Source: JAJRXG01 sp964470035 (lineage in GTDB: Bacteria > Bacteroidota > Bacteroidia > Chitinophagales > Saprospiraceae). From it: a DNA stretch of 28,507 nucleotides. Position numbers and translations under genes: made by a program. The notes beneath the pieces were generated by a model. The model did not search any database. It was given only the letters and a program-made list of their open reading frames with translations, and was not told the origin of the DNA. Below, one piece after another: positions 7,810 to 16,077 of this stretch; within the stretch, counting starts at the first letter, position 1; each line of letters begins with the position of its first letter. The stretch spans positions 1-28,507 of the forward strand of contig CAYYBR010000019.1 in the NCBI GenBank assembly GCA_964470035.1, written 5' to 3'.

Positions 7810-9177
7810 ATGATACTACGTACACTTTTTTTGGCCCTTTCCATCATCATCTATAGCGCTTGCGCAAATGGTCAACATACCACACCGCAGGGTGACAATC
7901 TAAGCCTCTACGAGATGATTGAGGCTGTATCTGCCGATCGCATTCAGAAAGACATCGAGCAGTTGGTTAGTTTTGGTACACGCCATACCCTCTCTGATAC
8001 AATCTCAGCAACTAGAGGCATCGGGGCTGCAAGAAGATGGATCAAAAAAGAGCTGGAGGACATATCTGCTGAGTGTGGAGGATGTCTAGAGGTATCCTAT
8101 CTAAGTGGTCTAGTACTTCCAGGAGAAAGCAGACGTATACCGGATACAACGAACATTGTCAATGTGTTAGCCATCAAAAGAGGTACGCTATATCCTAACC
8201 GATATATTATAATGTCTGGTGATATCGACTCACGCATCAGTGACCCACTCAATGCAACCGATGAATCACCAGGAGCAAACGACAATGCTTCTGGTATGGC
8301 TGGCGTCATCGAGGCTGCTCGAGTGCTCAGTGCATATGACTTTGAATCCAGCATTGTGCTCGTGGGATTATCCGGTGAAGAACAAGGTCTCTTTGGTGGT
8401 AAGATTATGGCCAAGCAGATCAAAGAAGAAGGCTGGGATGTAATCGGCATCCTCAACAATGACATGATTGGTAACATACATGGTATCGATGGAGTCATCG
8501 ATAATCGCACATTTAGGATATTTAGTGAAGCAGGACCACCCGATGAAGATGAGAGACGCAGAATCTGGAAGCGCTTTTACGGTGGCGAAGTTGATGGAGA
8601 CTCTAGGCAGCTTGCTCGATATATCCACAAAACTGTACAACACTATATGCCAGAGATGAATCCAGTGATGATCTATAGGCTCGACCGCTTCGGCCGCGGC
8701 GGCCATCATCGACCCTTTAACGATGAAGGCTTTGCGGGAGTACGTATCATGGAGGCTCACGAAAACTATGTTATGCAACACCAAGATATCCGGGTCGAGG
8801 ATGGCATCTCCTATGGAGATGTAATCGAAGGCGTAGACTTCGATTACGCCGCTAAACTCACTGCTGTTAACATCATCAATCTAGCTAGTCTTGCTTCTGC
8901 TCCTCCTCCACCACAGAATCTTCAGATAGGAGGCGTCGTACAACCATCTACACGACTGCGTTGGGATCCACCAGCAGAACCAGTAGCAGGATACAGAGTT
9001 TATTGGCGTGACACCACTTCTCCAGTCTGGCAGTATAGTCGATATGTCGGTGATGTCACTGACGTAATCTTAGATGGCATCATCATCGATAATTATCTCT
9101 TTGGTGTGGCAGCTGTAGGAGTAGATGGATCTGAAAGTACCGTTGCTTTTCCAAACACGCTCATCCCTCGTCGATAA
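7810..9177 (+). CDS. Exported M28-family zinc peptidase with C-terminal fibronectin type III domain
   Basis: A 455-residue exported protein. The N-terminus is a signal peptide ending near YSACANGQ; Cys18 could be lipidated, but the -3 residue (Tyr) is unusual for a lipobox. The M28 aminopeptidase domain shows GANDNASG with Asp158, GEEQG with Glu190/Glu191, NNDMIGN with Asp218, and a final ligand His317 in MEAHENY. At the first ligand, where M28 enzymes normally have GHxD, this protein has GDID (Asp138, Asp140). From about residue 370 a Pro-rich linker leads into an FN3 domain (LRWDPPAEPVAGYRVYW). It is likely periplasmic or surface bound and removes N-terminal amino acids from peptides, if the changed site is active. 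Confidence 0.88.
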   Translation: MILRTLFLALSIIIYSACANGQHTTPQGDNLSLYEMIEAVSADRIQKDIEQLVSFGTRHTLSDTISATRGIGAARRWIKKELEDISAECGGCLEVSYLSGLVLPGESRRIPDTTNIVNVLAIKRGTLYPNRYIIMSGDIDSRISDPLNATDESPGANDNASGMAGVIEAARVLSAYDFESSIVLVGLSGEEQGLFGGKIMAKQIKEEGWDVIGILNNDMIGNIHGIDGVIDNRTFRIFSEAGPPDEDERRRIWKRFYGGEVDGDSRQLARYIHKTVQHYMPEMNPVMIYRLDRFGRGGHHRPFNDEGFAGVRIMEAHENYVMQHQDIRVEDGISYGDVIEGVDFDYAAKLTAVNIINLASLASAPPPPQNLQIGGVVQPSTRLRWDPPAEPVAGYRVYWRDTTSPVWQYSRYVGDVTDVILDGIIIDNYLFGVAAVGVDGSESTVAFPNTLIPRR

Positions 9178-9201
9178 ACTTCGAGTGTTCGGAAGTCGAA
9201 C

Positions 9202-10668
9202 TTAGGATAACACATATGCCGACAAGTCGACTTGCCTTGTCTCTTGTATGTATTCCATAGTTCTACCAGGATAGTTATTGGGAAGGTCGCCACGAACTGA
9301 TATGTACCAGCTGTCATCTATGTTAGCCCATATCATCTCTTTCAATCTCTCTTGGATCCTATTATAGTAAGAAAGCATGCTCTCTTTTTTCACATCGATG
9401 CTGCTCAAATCGTGCTTTATCATATGATGTACTGATTTGGCTATGTATTTGGCCTGAGCTTCTATCATGAGTATGATAGAATTGTGTCCAAGATTAGTAT
9501 TGGGTCCATACATCATGAAGAAATTAGGGAATCCCGAGACACTGATCCCTTTATAGTTAACATGACCGTCCTTCCATGCTTCTCTGATAGTTATACCTGA
9601 CGCTCCTTTCACATCCAATCCTAATAAAAAAGGGTTGGACTTAAATCCAGTTGCAAAAATCAGGACATCAAGTAAGTGATGTTCTTTATCAGACACCTCT
9701 ACGCCTTCTTCAGTGATCCTCTTAATGCTATCTGATATGATAGACACATTGGGCCGTGCTAGCGCAGGATAGTACGTGTCAGAAAACAAGACTCTTTTTG
9801 CTCCCATGGGAAATAAAGGAGTTAGCAGTTGAACAGTCTTCGGATCTTTGATGTGTTCGTTGATGAAACTGATAGATTTCTTCTGGTAGATCTTCCGGAG
9901 CCAATTGTTTTTGTTTTGCATCAAAAAGAATAATCCTCCTCCTAGTAACCAAATCCTGAATCGGTATAACTTCAGTAAGAATGGAAGCTTTTTGACGAGA
10001 TTCTTTTCCCAGTCTTTGTATATCCGATCTTGTTTTGGTAACATCCAGTTGGCAGATCGCTGAAAGATTTTTACGGTTCCTGCTATTTTCGCTATTTCTG
10101 GGATAAACTGTACTGCACTTGCTGCATTGCCGATTACACCGACAGTCTTACCTTCTAAGGATATGTCATGGTTCCATTGTGCTGAGTGAAAACTCTCTCC
10201 AGAAAACTTCTCTACCCCATCAAAAGCAGGAGTCGAAGGATGATGAAGTTGACCTATAGCAGTAACCAGGAATCGAGTAGAATATTCACTTCCATCTTTA
10301 GTTTGCAGTGACCATACCTTCTCTACTGATTGCCATGATGCACTTGTCATTTCTTTTTCAAAATGAATATGAGGTCGTAAGTCATGCTTGTGGGCTACAT
10401 ATTGTATATAACTAAGGATCTGGCCCTGCATCGACCACTTATACTCCCAGTCCGGATAGGGCTCAAACGAATAACTATATAGAGCTGAAGGTATATCACA
10501 CTCTGCACCAGGGTAGGTATTTTCTCGCCAAGTCCCTCCTATATCATCAGCTTTTTCAAGGAGTACAAAGTCATGAATACCAAGTTCTTTGAGCTTTATG
10601 CCCATGGCAACTCCTGAGAATCCAGTTCCAATTATGATACAGGTATACTGCTTTTTGTTTAACTCCAT
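9202..10668 (-). CDS. Flavin-containing / Baeyer-Villiger-type monooxygenase
   Basis: A 488-residue two-dinucleotide-binding-domain flavoprotein. The FAD-binding GTGFSG is at residues 14-19, followed by GGTWRENTYPGAECD (~44-58), characteristic of Baeyer-Villiger and related monooxygenases. The BVMO fingerprint FxGxxxHxxxW is present as F155, G157, H161, W165, with Asn rather than Pro/Asp after the Trp. The NADPH-site motif reads GVIGNAASA (177-185), with Ala in place of the second Gly of GxGxxA. A late ATGFKSNPFL segment also fits. Such enzymes insert oxygen into ketones or hydroxylate substrates using NADPH and O2 in the cytosol. Convergent with the M28 gene (24-base gap) and divergent from the cold-shock gene. 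Substrate unknown. Confidence 0.9.
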   Translation of the reverse strand: MELNKKQYTCIIIGTGFSGVAMGIKLKELGIHDFVLLEKADDIGGTWRENTYPGAECDIPSALYSYSFEPYPDWEYKWSMQGQILSYIQYVAHKHDLRPHIHFEKEMTSASWQSVEKVWSLQTKDGSEYSTRFLVTAIGQLHHPSTPAFDGVEKFSGESFHSAQWNHDISLEGKTVGVIGNAASAVQFIPEIAKIAGTVKIFQRSANWMLPKQDRIYKDWEKNLVKKLPFLLKLYRFRIWLLGGGLFFLMQNKNNWLRKIYQKKSISFINEHIKDPKTVQLLTPLFPMGAKRVLFSDTYYPALARPNVSIISDSIKRITEEGVEVSDKEHHLLDVLIFATGFKSNPFLLGLDVKGASGITIREAWKDGHVNYKGISVSGFPNFFMMYGPNTNLGHNSIILMIEAQAKYIAKSVHHMIKHDLSSIDVKKESMLSYYNRIQERLKEMIWANIDDSWYISVRGDLPNNYPGRTMEYIQETRQVDLSAYVLS

Positions 10669-10874
10669 CTAGATGCTGTGGTACATCAAACTTCAACTGT
10701 ATTCAAGATAGAAACTATCGCCTGATTACCACAAGACGCATTAACATTATATCGCTAGACCATATCTCAATACTATCTTGATAGAGGACTAATAGTTCAG
10801 AAAAGCAATAATCTCAGAGCTCTGAAAAGATTATATGGCATATAACGCCAATAAATTGTAACTTGCGTCTTCGT

Positions 10875-10899
10875 TCTGATCATTATGCTTTTGATCAGA
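10875..10899 (+). promoter_or_regulatory. Stem-loop in the cold-shock gene leader
   Basis: TCTGATCA (10875-10882) and TGATCAGA (10892-10899) form a perfect 8-bp stem with a 9-base loop, ending 26 bases before the cold-shock ATG. An upstream GCGTCT (10865-10870) can pair instead with AGACGT (10897-10902), competing for the same 3' bases. Leaders of cold-shock genes are known to switch structure with temperature in other bacteria; that role here is inference. Confidence 0.4.
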
Positions 10900-10925
10900 C
10901 GTTATTAAACAATACTATTTTTAAA

Positions 10926-11120
10926 ATGAGTAACGGTACAGTTAAATTTTTTAATGAAGGCAAAGGTTTTGGTTTCATTACACCAGATGACGGAGGTAAA
11001 GACATATTTGTCCACATCTCTGGATTAAATGGCGTCACTATCAGAGAAGGAGACAATGTCTCTTATGATACTGAAGAGGGCAAAAAAGGATTGAATGCAG
11101 TAAACGTTAGAGTTCTCTAA
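10926..11120 (+). CDS. Cold-shock domain protein (CspA family)
   Basis: A 64-residue single cold-shock domain, a five-stranded OB fold that binds single-stranded RNA and DNA and melts RNA structure. RNP1 is KGFGFI and RNP2 is DIFVHI. The ATG at 10926 is chosen because it begins at the family's usual position (MSNGTVKFFN); the frame extends 21 codons upstream through bases that form a leader hairpin and do not look coding. The second aromatic of the KWFN motif is Phe (KFFN), a common variant. It stands alone, with a strong intrinsic terminator just downstream and a 257-base upstream gap, so it is a monocistronic unit. Confidence 0.95.
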   Translation: MSNGTVKFFNEGKGFGFITPDDGGKDIFVHISGLNGVTIREGDNVSYDTEEGKKGLNAVNVRVL

Positions 11121-11145
11121 CGATCTACCATACATTTTACCTAAG

Positions 11146-11178
11146 GGCCTGCTGACTTGTTAGCAGGCCTTTTTTTTT
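11146..11178 (+). terminator. Rho-independent terminator after the cold-shock gene
   Basis: GGCCTGCTGA (11146-11155) pairs with TTAGCAGGCC (11160-11169) in a 10-bp stem with one G-T pair and a CTTG loop, followed by nine T (11170-11178). It lies 25 bases after the stop and is the clearest terminator in the window. Confidence 0.9.
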
Positions 11179-11216
11179 ATGAATATACCTCAACAGACAT
11201 TCTGTATCTTGGCGTG

Positions 11217-11579
11217 ATGGAGATACTGTATTGGATACTTCTTATAATCTTAGCTTGCTTCTTTATCTACGCTGGCTACACTCACTATAAACGTCCAAGG
11301 TTCTACTATAAGATAACTCCACCTTGGATCAAAAAGTGGAAAAAAGAAATCAATGTTATAGTAGGCGTCGCAGAAGTGCTCGGTGGCATAGGATTACTCA
11401 TCCCCTCCACTCGATCGATGGCAGCTTGGGGCATAATCGCTTTACTTATAGCGGTATTTCCAGCTAACATCTACATGTTGACGTCTAAAGAAACCAGCAA
11501 GAAGATACCCCGTTGGTTTTTGTGGCTAAGGATTCCACTTCAGTTTCTACTAATATGGTGGGCTTGGCAATATGTGTAA
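11217..11579 (+). CDS. DoxX-like small integral membrane protein
   Basis: A 120-residue protein with four predicted transmembrane helices, consistent with the DoxX/MauE-type family: a first helix from MEILYWILLIILACFFIYAG, a conserved-looking GVAEVLGGIGLLIP in helix two, a third helix AAWGIIALLIAVFPANIYML, and a Trp-rich C-terminal helix (LLIWWAWQYV). The ATG at 11217 is preferred over an in-frame TTG at 11157, which lies inside the terminator of the cold-shock gene. DoxX-like proteins have been linked to redox or quinone chemistry in a few cases, but most have no known role. It is followed 68 bases later by hmgA, possibly in one transcript. Confidence 0.8.
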   Translation: MEILYWILLIILACFFIYAGYTHYKRPRFYYKITPPWIKKWKKEINVIVGVAEVLGGIGLLIPSTRSMAAWGIIALLIAVFPANIYMLTSKETSKKIPRWFLWLRIPLQFLLIWWAWQYV

Positions 11580-11647
11580 CTCAACACACAAAAGTTAAAC
11601 GAGAGCTATAACTTAGTCTTTAGGATCGATATAAAAATATACGTCAT

Positions 11648-12808
11648 ATGCCAATCTATCACAGACTCGGAAAGATCCCTCCTAAAAGACATACACAATT
11701 CGAAAAAAAGGATGGGTCTTTGTACTACGAACAATTGTTTGGCACCATAGGATTTGATGGTATGTCATCACTCCTTTATCATGTCCAGCGACCCACAATG
11801 GTTAAGAATATCATAGGGCAAAAGGATGTCTCGCCCAAGATAGCTGTAGAAAAAAATATCACAAGTCGAAAGCTAATCGGTTTTGACGTTACCCCAAAGG
11901 ATGATTTTCTTGAAGCGAGAGAACCTCTGATGGTCAATAGCGATATACACATCGGTCTTGCGGCACCTAAAAAGTCGATGACTGAGTACTTTTATAAAAA
12001 TGCTGATGCTGATGAAATGCTATTTATCCATAAGGGCAGTGGCACCTTAAAGACTTTAGTGGGCAACATTAGATTTGAGTATGGCGATTATCTGATCATC
12101 CCTAGAGGTATGATCTATCAGATAGAATTTGAAACATCAGACAATAGGATACTATATGCAGAGTCTTTTCATCCCATTTATACACCTAAACGATATCGTA
12201 ATTGGTTTGGGCAGCTCTTAGAACATTCACCCTACTGTGAGAGGGATTACAAGCTTCCCGAGCATCTTGAGACTCATGACGAAGCTGGCGACTTTATCAT
12301 CAAAATCAAAAAACAGAACACTATACATGATATGCTTTATGCCTCACATCCTTTTGATGTCGTTGGCTGGGATGGATATAACTATCCGTATGGATTTTCT
12401 ATCCATAACTTTGAGCCTATCACGGGGCGTGTGCATCAGCCACCTCCTGTTCATCAAACTTTTGAAGCCAAAGCCTTTGTAATCTGTTCTTTTTGCCCTC
12501 GCCTTTATGACTACCATCCAAAGTCGATCCCAGCCCCATATAATCACTCCAATATTGATTCTGATGAGATGTTATATTATGTAGATGGAGATTTTATGAG
12601 TAGGACTAACATAGCACCAGGTCATATATCACTGCATCCTTCGGGTATACCTCATGGACCACATCCCGGCACTTATGAGGCCAGTATCGGACAGAAAGAA
12701 ACCGCAGAATTAGCAGTTATGATTGATACTTTCAAACCTTTGATGATCACCGAAAATGCCATGAAAATTGATGATGGCAAATATTATAAATCTTGGATCG
12801 CTCACTAA
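11648..12808 (+). CDS. hmgA: Homogentisate 1,2-dioxygenase
   Basis: A 386-residue protein, on the short side for the family (human about 445). It opens the aromatic ring of homogentisate to maleylacetoacetate using non-haem iron and O2 in the cytosol, in phenylalanine/tyrosine breakdown. The cupin-type iron site is visible: His300 in YNHSNIDSDEM with Glu307 (or Asp306), and His336 in LHPSGIPHGPHPG, preceded by His330. The motif HQPPPVHQTF upstream also fits. The spacing from the first His to the Glu is one residue longer than in the human enzyme as I recall it. It is followed 31 bases later by fumarylacetoacetase, the last step of the same pathway, which strongly supports the call. Confidence 0.92.
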   Translation: MPIYHRLGKIPPKRHTQFEKKDGSLYYEQLFGTIGFDGMSSLLYHVQRPTMVKNIIGQKDVSPKIAVEKNITSRKLIGFDVTPKDDFLEAREPLMVNSDIHIGLAAPKKSMTEYFYKNADADEMLFIHKGSGTLKTLVGNIRFEYGDYLIIPRGMIYQIEFETSDNRILYAESFHPIYTPKRYRNWFGQLLEHSPYCERDYKLPEHLETHDEAGDFIIKIKKQNTIHDMLYASHPFDVVGWDGYNYPYGFSIHNFEPITGRVHQPPPVHQTFEAKAFVICSFCPRLYDYHPKSIPAPYNHSNIDSDEMLYYVDGDFMSRTNIAPGHISLHPSGIPHGPHPGTYEASIGQKETAELAVMIDTFKPLMITENAMKIDDGKYYKSWIAH

Positions 12809-12839
12809 ATCAAAACTTAGTCGATATAATAACCAACTT

Positions 12840-14063
12840 ATGATCATAACCATCCCAAAGGACTCTGACTTTTCGATTCATAACATACCATTTGGTGTAT
12901 TCTCTACTGCTGAAAGAAGCATAAGAGTTGGAGTTGCTATAGGTAATCAAATTCTAGACTTAGTAGCAGTTGCAGAACTAGGGGTTTTTGATTTCGATAC
13001 TACAGTTTTTAGTAGGTCCTCGCTCAATGACTTCATAACCCTCGGCAAGCCGATCACCTCTCAAGTAAGAAAAAATATTCAAGCTTGGATCCGAGACGAT
13101 ATGTCTCCTTTAGCAGGCAAACCTGAGCTATTTATAGATCAGGAAGAGGCACAGATGCACTTACCTGTAGAAGTGGGAGACTATACTGATTTCTATTCGA
13201 GCATAGAACATGCTACCAATATTGGAATGATGTTTCGCGATCCTGAAAACGCGCTCCTTCCTAATTGGAGACACCTTCCTGTGGGCTATCATGGTAGAGC
13301 CTCTTCTATCATCGTAAGTGGGCAAGAGATTCATCGACCCAAAGGCCAAGTTTTACCTAATGGACAAAGTCAACCTGTCTACCAAGCTTCGGGCAGACTA
13401 GATTTTGAGTTAGAGACAGCGTTTATAATCGGGAAAGCTACCAATCTTGGAGATGCTATAAGTATCGCAGATGCCCCAGATCATATCTTTGGTATGGTAC
13501 TCTTTAATGATTGGTCTGCGCGCGATATTCAAAAGTGGGAATACGTGCCACTCGGTCCATTTTTGGGTAAGAGTTTTGCATCATCCATCTCTCCTTGGGT
13601 TGTCACTATGGAGGCGCTTGAGCCATTCAGAGTGAAAGGACCGACTCAAGAACCCCATGTACTTCCTTATCTACAATCTAATCTTGCTGAAAACTATGAC
13701 ATCAATCTTGAGGTTAGCATCACCCCAGATGGGAGCTCCGAGCAGGTCGTGAGCAAGTCTAATTTTAAATATATGTACTGGAGTATGATGCAACAGCTAG
13801 CACATCATACTATCAATGGATGCAATGTAAAGGTCGGTGACATGATGGGCTCAGGAACGATCTCTGGTAAGGATGAAGATTCTTATGGTTCTATGTTAGA
13901 AATTGCTTGGGCAGGATCGAAACCAGTCAGTATGCATGATGGCAGCACGAGAGCATTCATAGCAGACCATGACACAGTTACGATGAGAGGTTATGCAGAA
14001 ATAGATGGGAAGAGAATTGGGTTTGGCAAAGTTGAGACTAAGGTTTTACCGGCCAAGACATAA
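12840..14063 (+). CDS. fahA: Fumarylacetoacetase
   Basis: A 407-residue enzyme that splits fumarylacetoacetate into fumarate and acetoacetate, the final step of tyrosine catabolism. Expected metal and catalytic residues of the FAH family line up with correct spacing: Asp117 in DYTDF, the catalytic His124 in EHATNIG, Glu190/Glu192 in DFELE, Asp224 in FNDWSARDIQ and Lys244 in LGKSF. The start at 12840 puts the N-terminal domain (PFGVFSTAERSIRVGVAIG) at the normal distance; an upstream in-frame ATG at 12768 would lie inside hmgA and is rejected. No gene for maleylacetoacetate isomerase lies between hmgA and fahA in this window. Confidence 0.95.
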   Translation: MIITIPKDSDFSIHNIPFGVFSTAERSIRVGVAIGNQILDLVAVAELGVFDFDTTVFSRSSLNDFITLGKPITSQVRKNIQAWIRDDMSPLAGKPELFIDQEEAQMHLPVEVGDYTDFYSSIEHATNIGMMFRDPENALLPNWRHLPVGYHGRASSIIVSGQEIHRPKGQVLPNGQSQPVYQASGRLDFELETAFIIGKATNLGDAISIADAPDHIFGMVLFNDWSARDIQKWEYVPLGPFLGKSFASSISPWVVTMEALEPFRVKGPTQEPHVLPYLQSNLAENYDINLEVSITPDGSSEQVVSKSNFKYMYWSMMQQLAHHTINGCNVKVGDMMGSGTISGKDEDSYGSMLEIAWAGSKPVSMHDGSTRAFIADHDTVTMRGYAEIDGKRIGFGKVETKVLPAKT

Positions 14064-14096
14064 TTAATACTAGTCAGTCAGGGATATACATCTCAG

Positions 14097-15479
14097 CTAT
14101 GCAATAGACTTTGGACCAGATGAAGTCATGGCCTGCCACTCATCAAACGTCTTCTTAATTATAACAAATGCTATACTCACCGATATAATATTAATCGGGA
14201 TACCTGTATAGTAGATACCGGCTACTCCTAGATACATAGGAAGCAACAGGGCCGCAGGTAGAAAGAAAATCACATCTCTAGCAACAGTAAGTAATCCCGC
14301 TATACGAGCCTTACCAACGGCTTGAAATAAGGTAGTTCCAATAAAAAAGCACGGAAAGAGAGGTAAGGTTGCTACGAACATCCTAAAGTTAAATATGTCT
14401 TGAGCGGAGATCGTTGCATCTGGTAAGACCCAACCAATCACGACTTGAGGCATCATCATCACTATCGCCCACGGGACGACCATCGAAATCGTTGCAACAA
14501 TCAAGAACTTTGAGAAACTCTCTCTTACCCTATCATAGATCTTTGCTCCATAGTTGATACCTGCAACAGGCTGAAAGGCAATTGCAAAGCCAAAGCTTGG
14601 AAACACCATCAGTAACATGACCCTGTAGCATGTGCCCATAAAAGCTATGTCCCAATCCGAACCGTATTTTTTTATTAAGAGAAAGACGATAGACTGCTGA
14701 ACAAAAAACATCAGCTGTAGCATGGCTGCAGAGATACCTATCGACAGCAGTGGTTTAGACACTACCCTGTCAAAGGCTATCGAAAATGCTGATACTTCAT
14801 AATTTGCTTGCCCCATCAAGTAGTATATATATCCCATGATGGTAAGGATAGCCATGGAAGTCACAGTAGCCCAAGCAGCTCCACTGATACCGAGATCCAG
14901 TATACCCATAAAGGTGAAATTCAGACCTATATTGATGAGTGCAGCAGACATCGACATATACATCGCAAGTGCCACTTTTCCTTCTGCTCTTATCAGCATG
15001 TTGAGTACAACTCCATGTATCCGAAAGAACGCTCCTATGAGCGTTATCCGATAGTAGAGCACACCTTGCTCTAGTATCTCTCCTTCACCTCCCAAAAGAC
15101 CTATCATCTCAGGGGCGAACACTATACCAAAGATCATCAATAAGATCGAGCTGATAATCGATATCCCCGTGCATAGGCCCAGTATACTGCGCTGCATCTT
15201 ATCGTCGCCAGCACCTATCGCTTGGCTCAGCAAAGCCGCACCCCCTACTCCTATCATGGCCGATATGCCTCCAGTGATAAATGTTAAAGGAAAGGCAAGA
15301 GATATAGCAGCCACAGCACTCTCACCAACGAATTGCCCTACAAAAAGGCCATCAAAAAATGCATTAATACCATTGATAGACATCCCAATGATAGCTGGGA
15401 GGGAAAACTTACGGATCAGCTTCCAGATACTTGCTTCTAGGATTTCATTAGTAAGATTTGCCTTTTTTACCTCGCTCAT
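14097..15479 (-). CDS. MATE-family efflux transporter
   Basis: A 460-residue membrane protein with about 12 transmembrane helices in two halves, the usual MATE size. After a short polar N-terminus comes the conserved-looking IRKFSLPAIIGMSINGINAF and DGLFVGQFVGESAVAAISLAFP, matching the first helices of MATE proteins of the DinF/MepA-like branch; a second-half block GFAIAFQPVAGINYGA also fits. These proteins export cationic drugs or metabolites by Na+ or H+ antiport. The ATG ending at 15479 (MSEVKKANL) is preferred over one four codons upstream. It is convergent with fahA (33-base gap) and divergent from the VOC gene. Substrate unknown. Confidence 0.92.
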   Translation of the reverse strand: MSEVKKANLTNEILEASIWKLIRKFSLPAIIGMSINGINAFFDGLFVGQFVGESAVAAISLAFPLTFITGGISAMIGVGGAALLSQAIGAGDDKMQRSILGLCTGISIISSILLMIFGIVFAPEMIGLLGGEGEILEQGVLYYRITLIGAFFRIHGVVLNMLIRAEGKVALAMYMSMSAALINIGLNFTFMGILDLGISGAAWATVTSMAILTIMGYIYYLMGQANYEVSAFSIAFDRVVSKPLLSIGISAAMLQLMFFVQQSIVFLLIKKYGSDWDIAFMGTCYRVMLLMVFPSFGFAIAFQPVAGINYGAKIYDRVRESFSKFLIVATISMVVPWAIVMMMPQVVIGWVLPDATISAQDIFNFRMFVATLPLFPCFFIGTTLFQAVGKARIAGLLTVARDVIFFLPAALLLPMYLGVAGIYYTGIPINIISVSIAFVIIKKTFDEWQAMTSSGPKSIA

Positions 15480-15553
15480 AAAGCATCGCAAGGTACACCT
15501 ATTGCTACTCTAGAACCTGATAATTATAATCTCTATAGCTATATTGAGTCTTG

Positions 15554-16018
15554 ATGAGATACATGATTATTATAGGTTTGGTTTTGTGCAAGATTTCTCT
15601 TGGATATTCGCAGGATCAACAACAGCAATTCACGATCGACCATTTTGCTATTAATGTTGAGAGCCTTGATAGAAGCGTCGCTTTTTATCAACAAGTGTTC
15701 AATCTGAAAGAGATTTATGATGGCACGGATCAGGAGCATATCCGTTGGTTTGATCTTGGTGCTGGACAAGAGCTACACATCATCCAAGTAGATGATCTTC
15801 AACTGCAGATACCGAAAGGTGTGCACCTGGCTCTAACAACAGCAGACATCGATCTTTTCACCTTACATCTCAGAAGGTTAGGCATAGACTTCTATGATTG
15901 GATAGGACAGCTAAATCGCAAAGCTAAACGGCCTGACAACATCGAGCAGGTTTACATCCAAGACCCAGACGGGTATTGGGTGGAGATAAACAATGGAGTT
16001 ACGAGATACCAAAAGTGA
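15554..16018 (+). CDS. Exported VOC-superfamily (glyoxalase-like) protein
   Basis: A 154-residue protein with a signal peptide (MRYMIIIGLVLCKISLGYSQ) followed by one VOC domain. The domain begins with IDHFAINVESLDRSVAFYQQ, typical of glyoxalase/bleomycin-resistance folds, and ends with DPDGYWVEINNG, where the Glu is the usual metal ligand; His residues in DHFAINV, ELHIIQV and HLALTT may complete a site. Most VOC enzymes are cytosolic, so the signal peptide is notable. ATG at 15554 is used; a TTG directly before it is in frame. It is divergent from the MATE gene. Function unknown; lactoylglutathione lyase activity should not be assumed. Confidence 0.82.
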   Translation: MRYMIIIGLVLCKISLGYSQDQQQQFTIDHFAINVESLDRSVAFYQQVFNLKEIYDGTDQEHIRWFDLGAGQELHIIQVDDLQLQIPKGVHLALTTADIDLFTLHLRRLGIDFYDWIGQLNRKAKRPDNIEQVYIQDPDGYWVEINNGVTRYQK

Positions 16019-16077
16019 ACAACTGGTTAACGTCATCTTTGACCAGAACTAATCCATAGAAGGATAGTACTTCTTAT

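Noticed and set aside
8686..8706. Short GC-rich patch with restriction-site-like palindromes in the M28 gene
   Set aside because: It encodes an Arg/Gly stretch of the protein in frame, so it needs no separate explanation.
8097..8784. Minus-strand frames of about 137 codons within the M28 gene
   Set aside because: Shadow frames of a strongly supported gene; no domain features.
9178..9201. Small inverted repeats between the M28 gene and the flavoprotein gene
   Set aside because: Only about 5 bp of stem with several possible pairings and no T-run; too weak to call a terminator.
10863..10925. Upstream extension of the cold-shock gene by 21 codons
   Set aside because: The bases form a hairpin and the extension does not match the cold-shock domain start; the ATG at 10926 gives the usual N-terminus.
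11205..11212. TATCTTGG just before the DoxX-like start as a promoter
   Set aside because: It differs from TAnnTTTG and there is no TTG at the required spacing upstream, only the T-run of the terminator.
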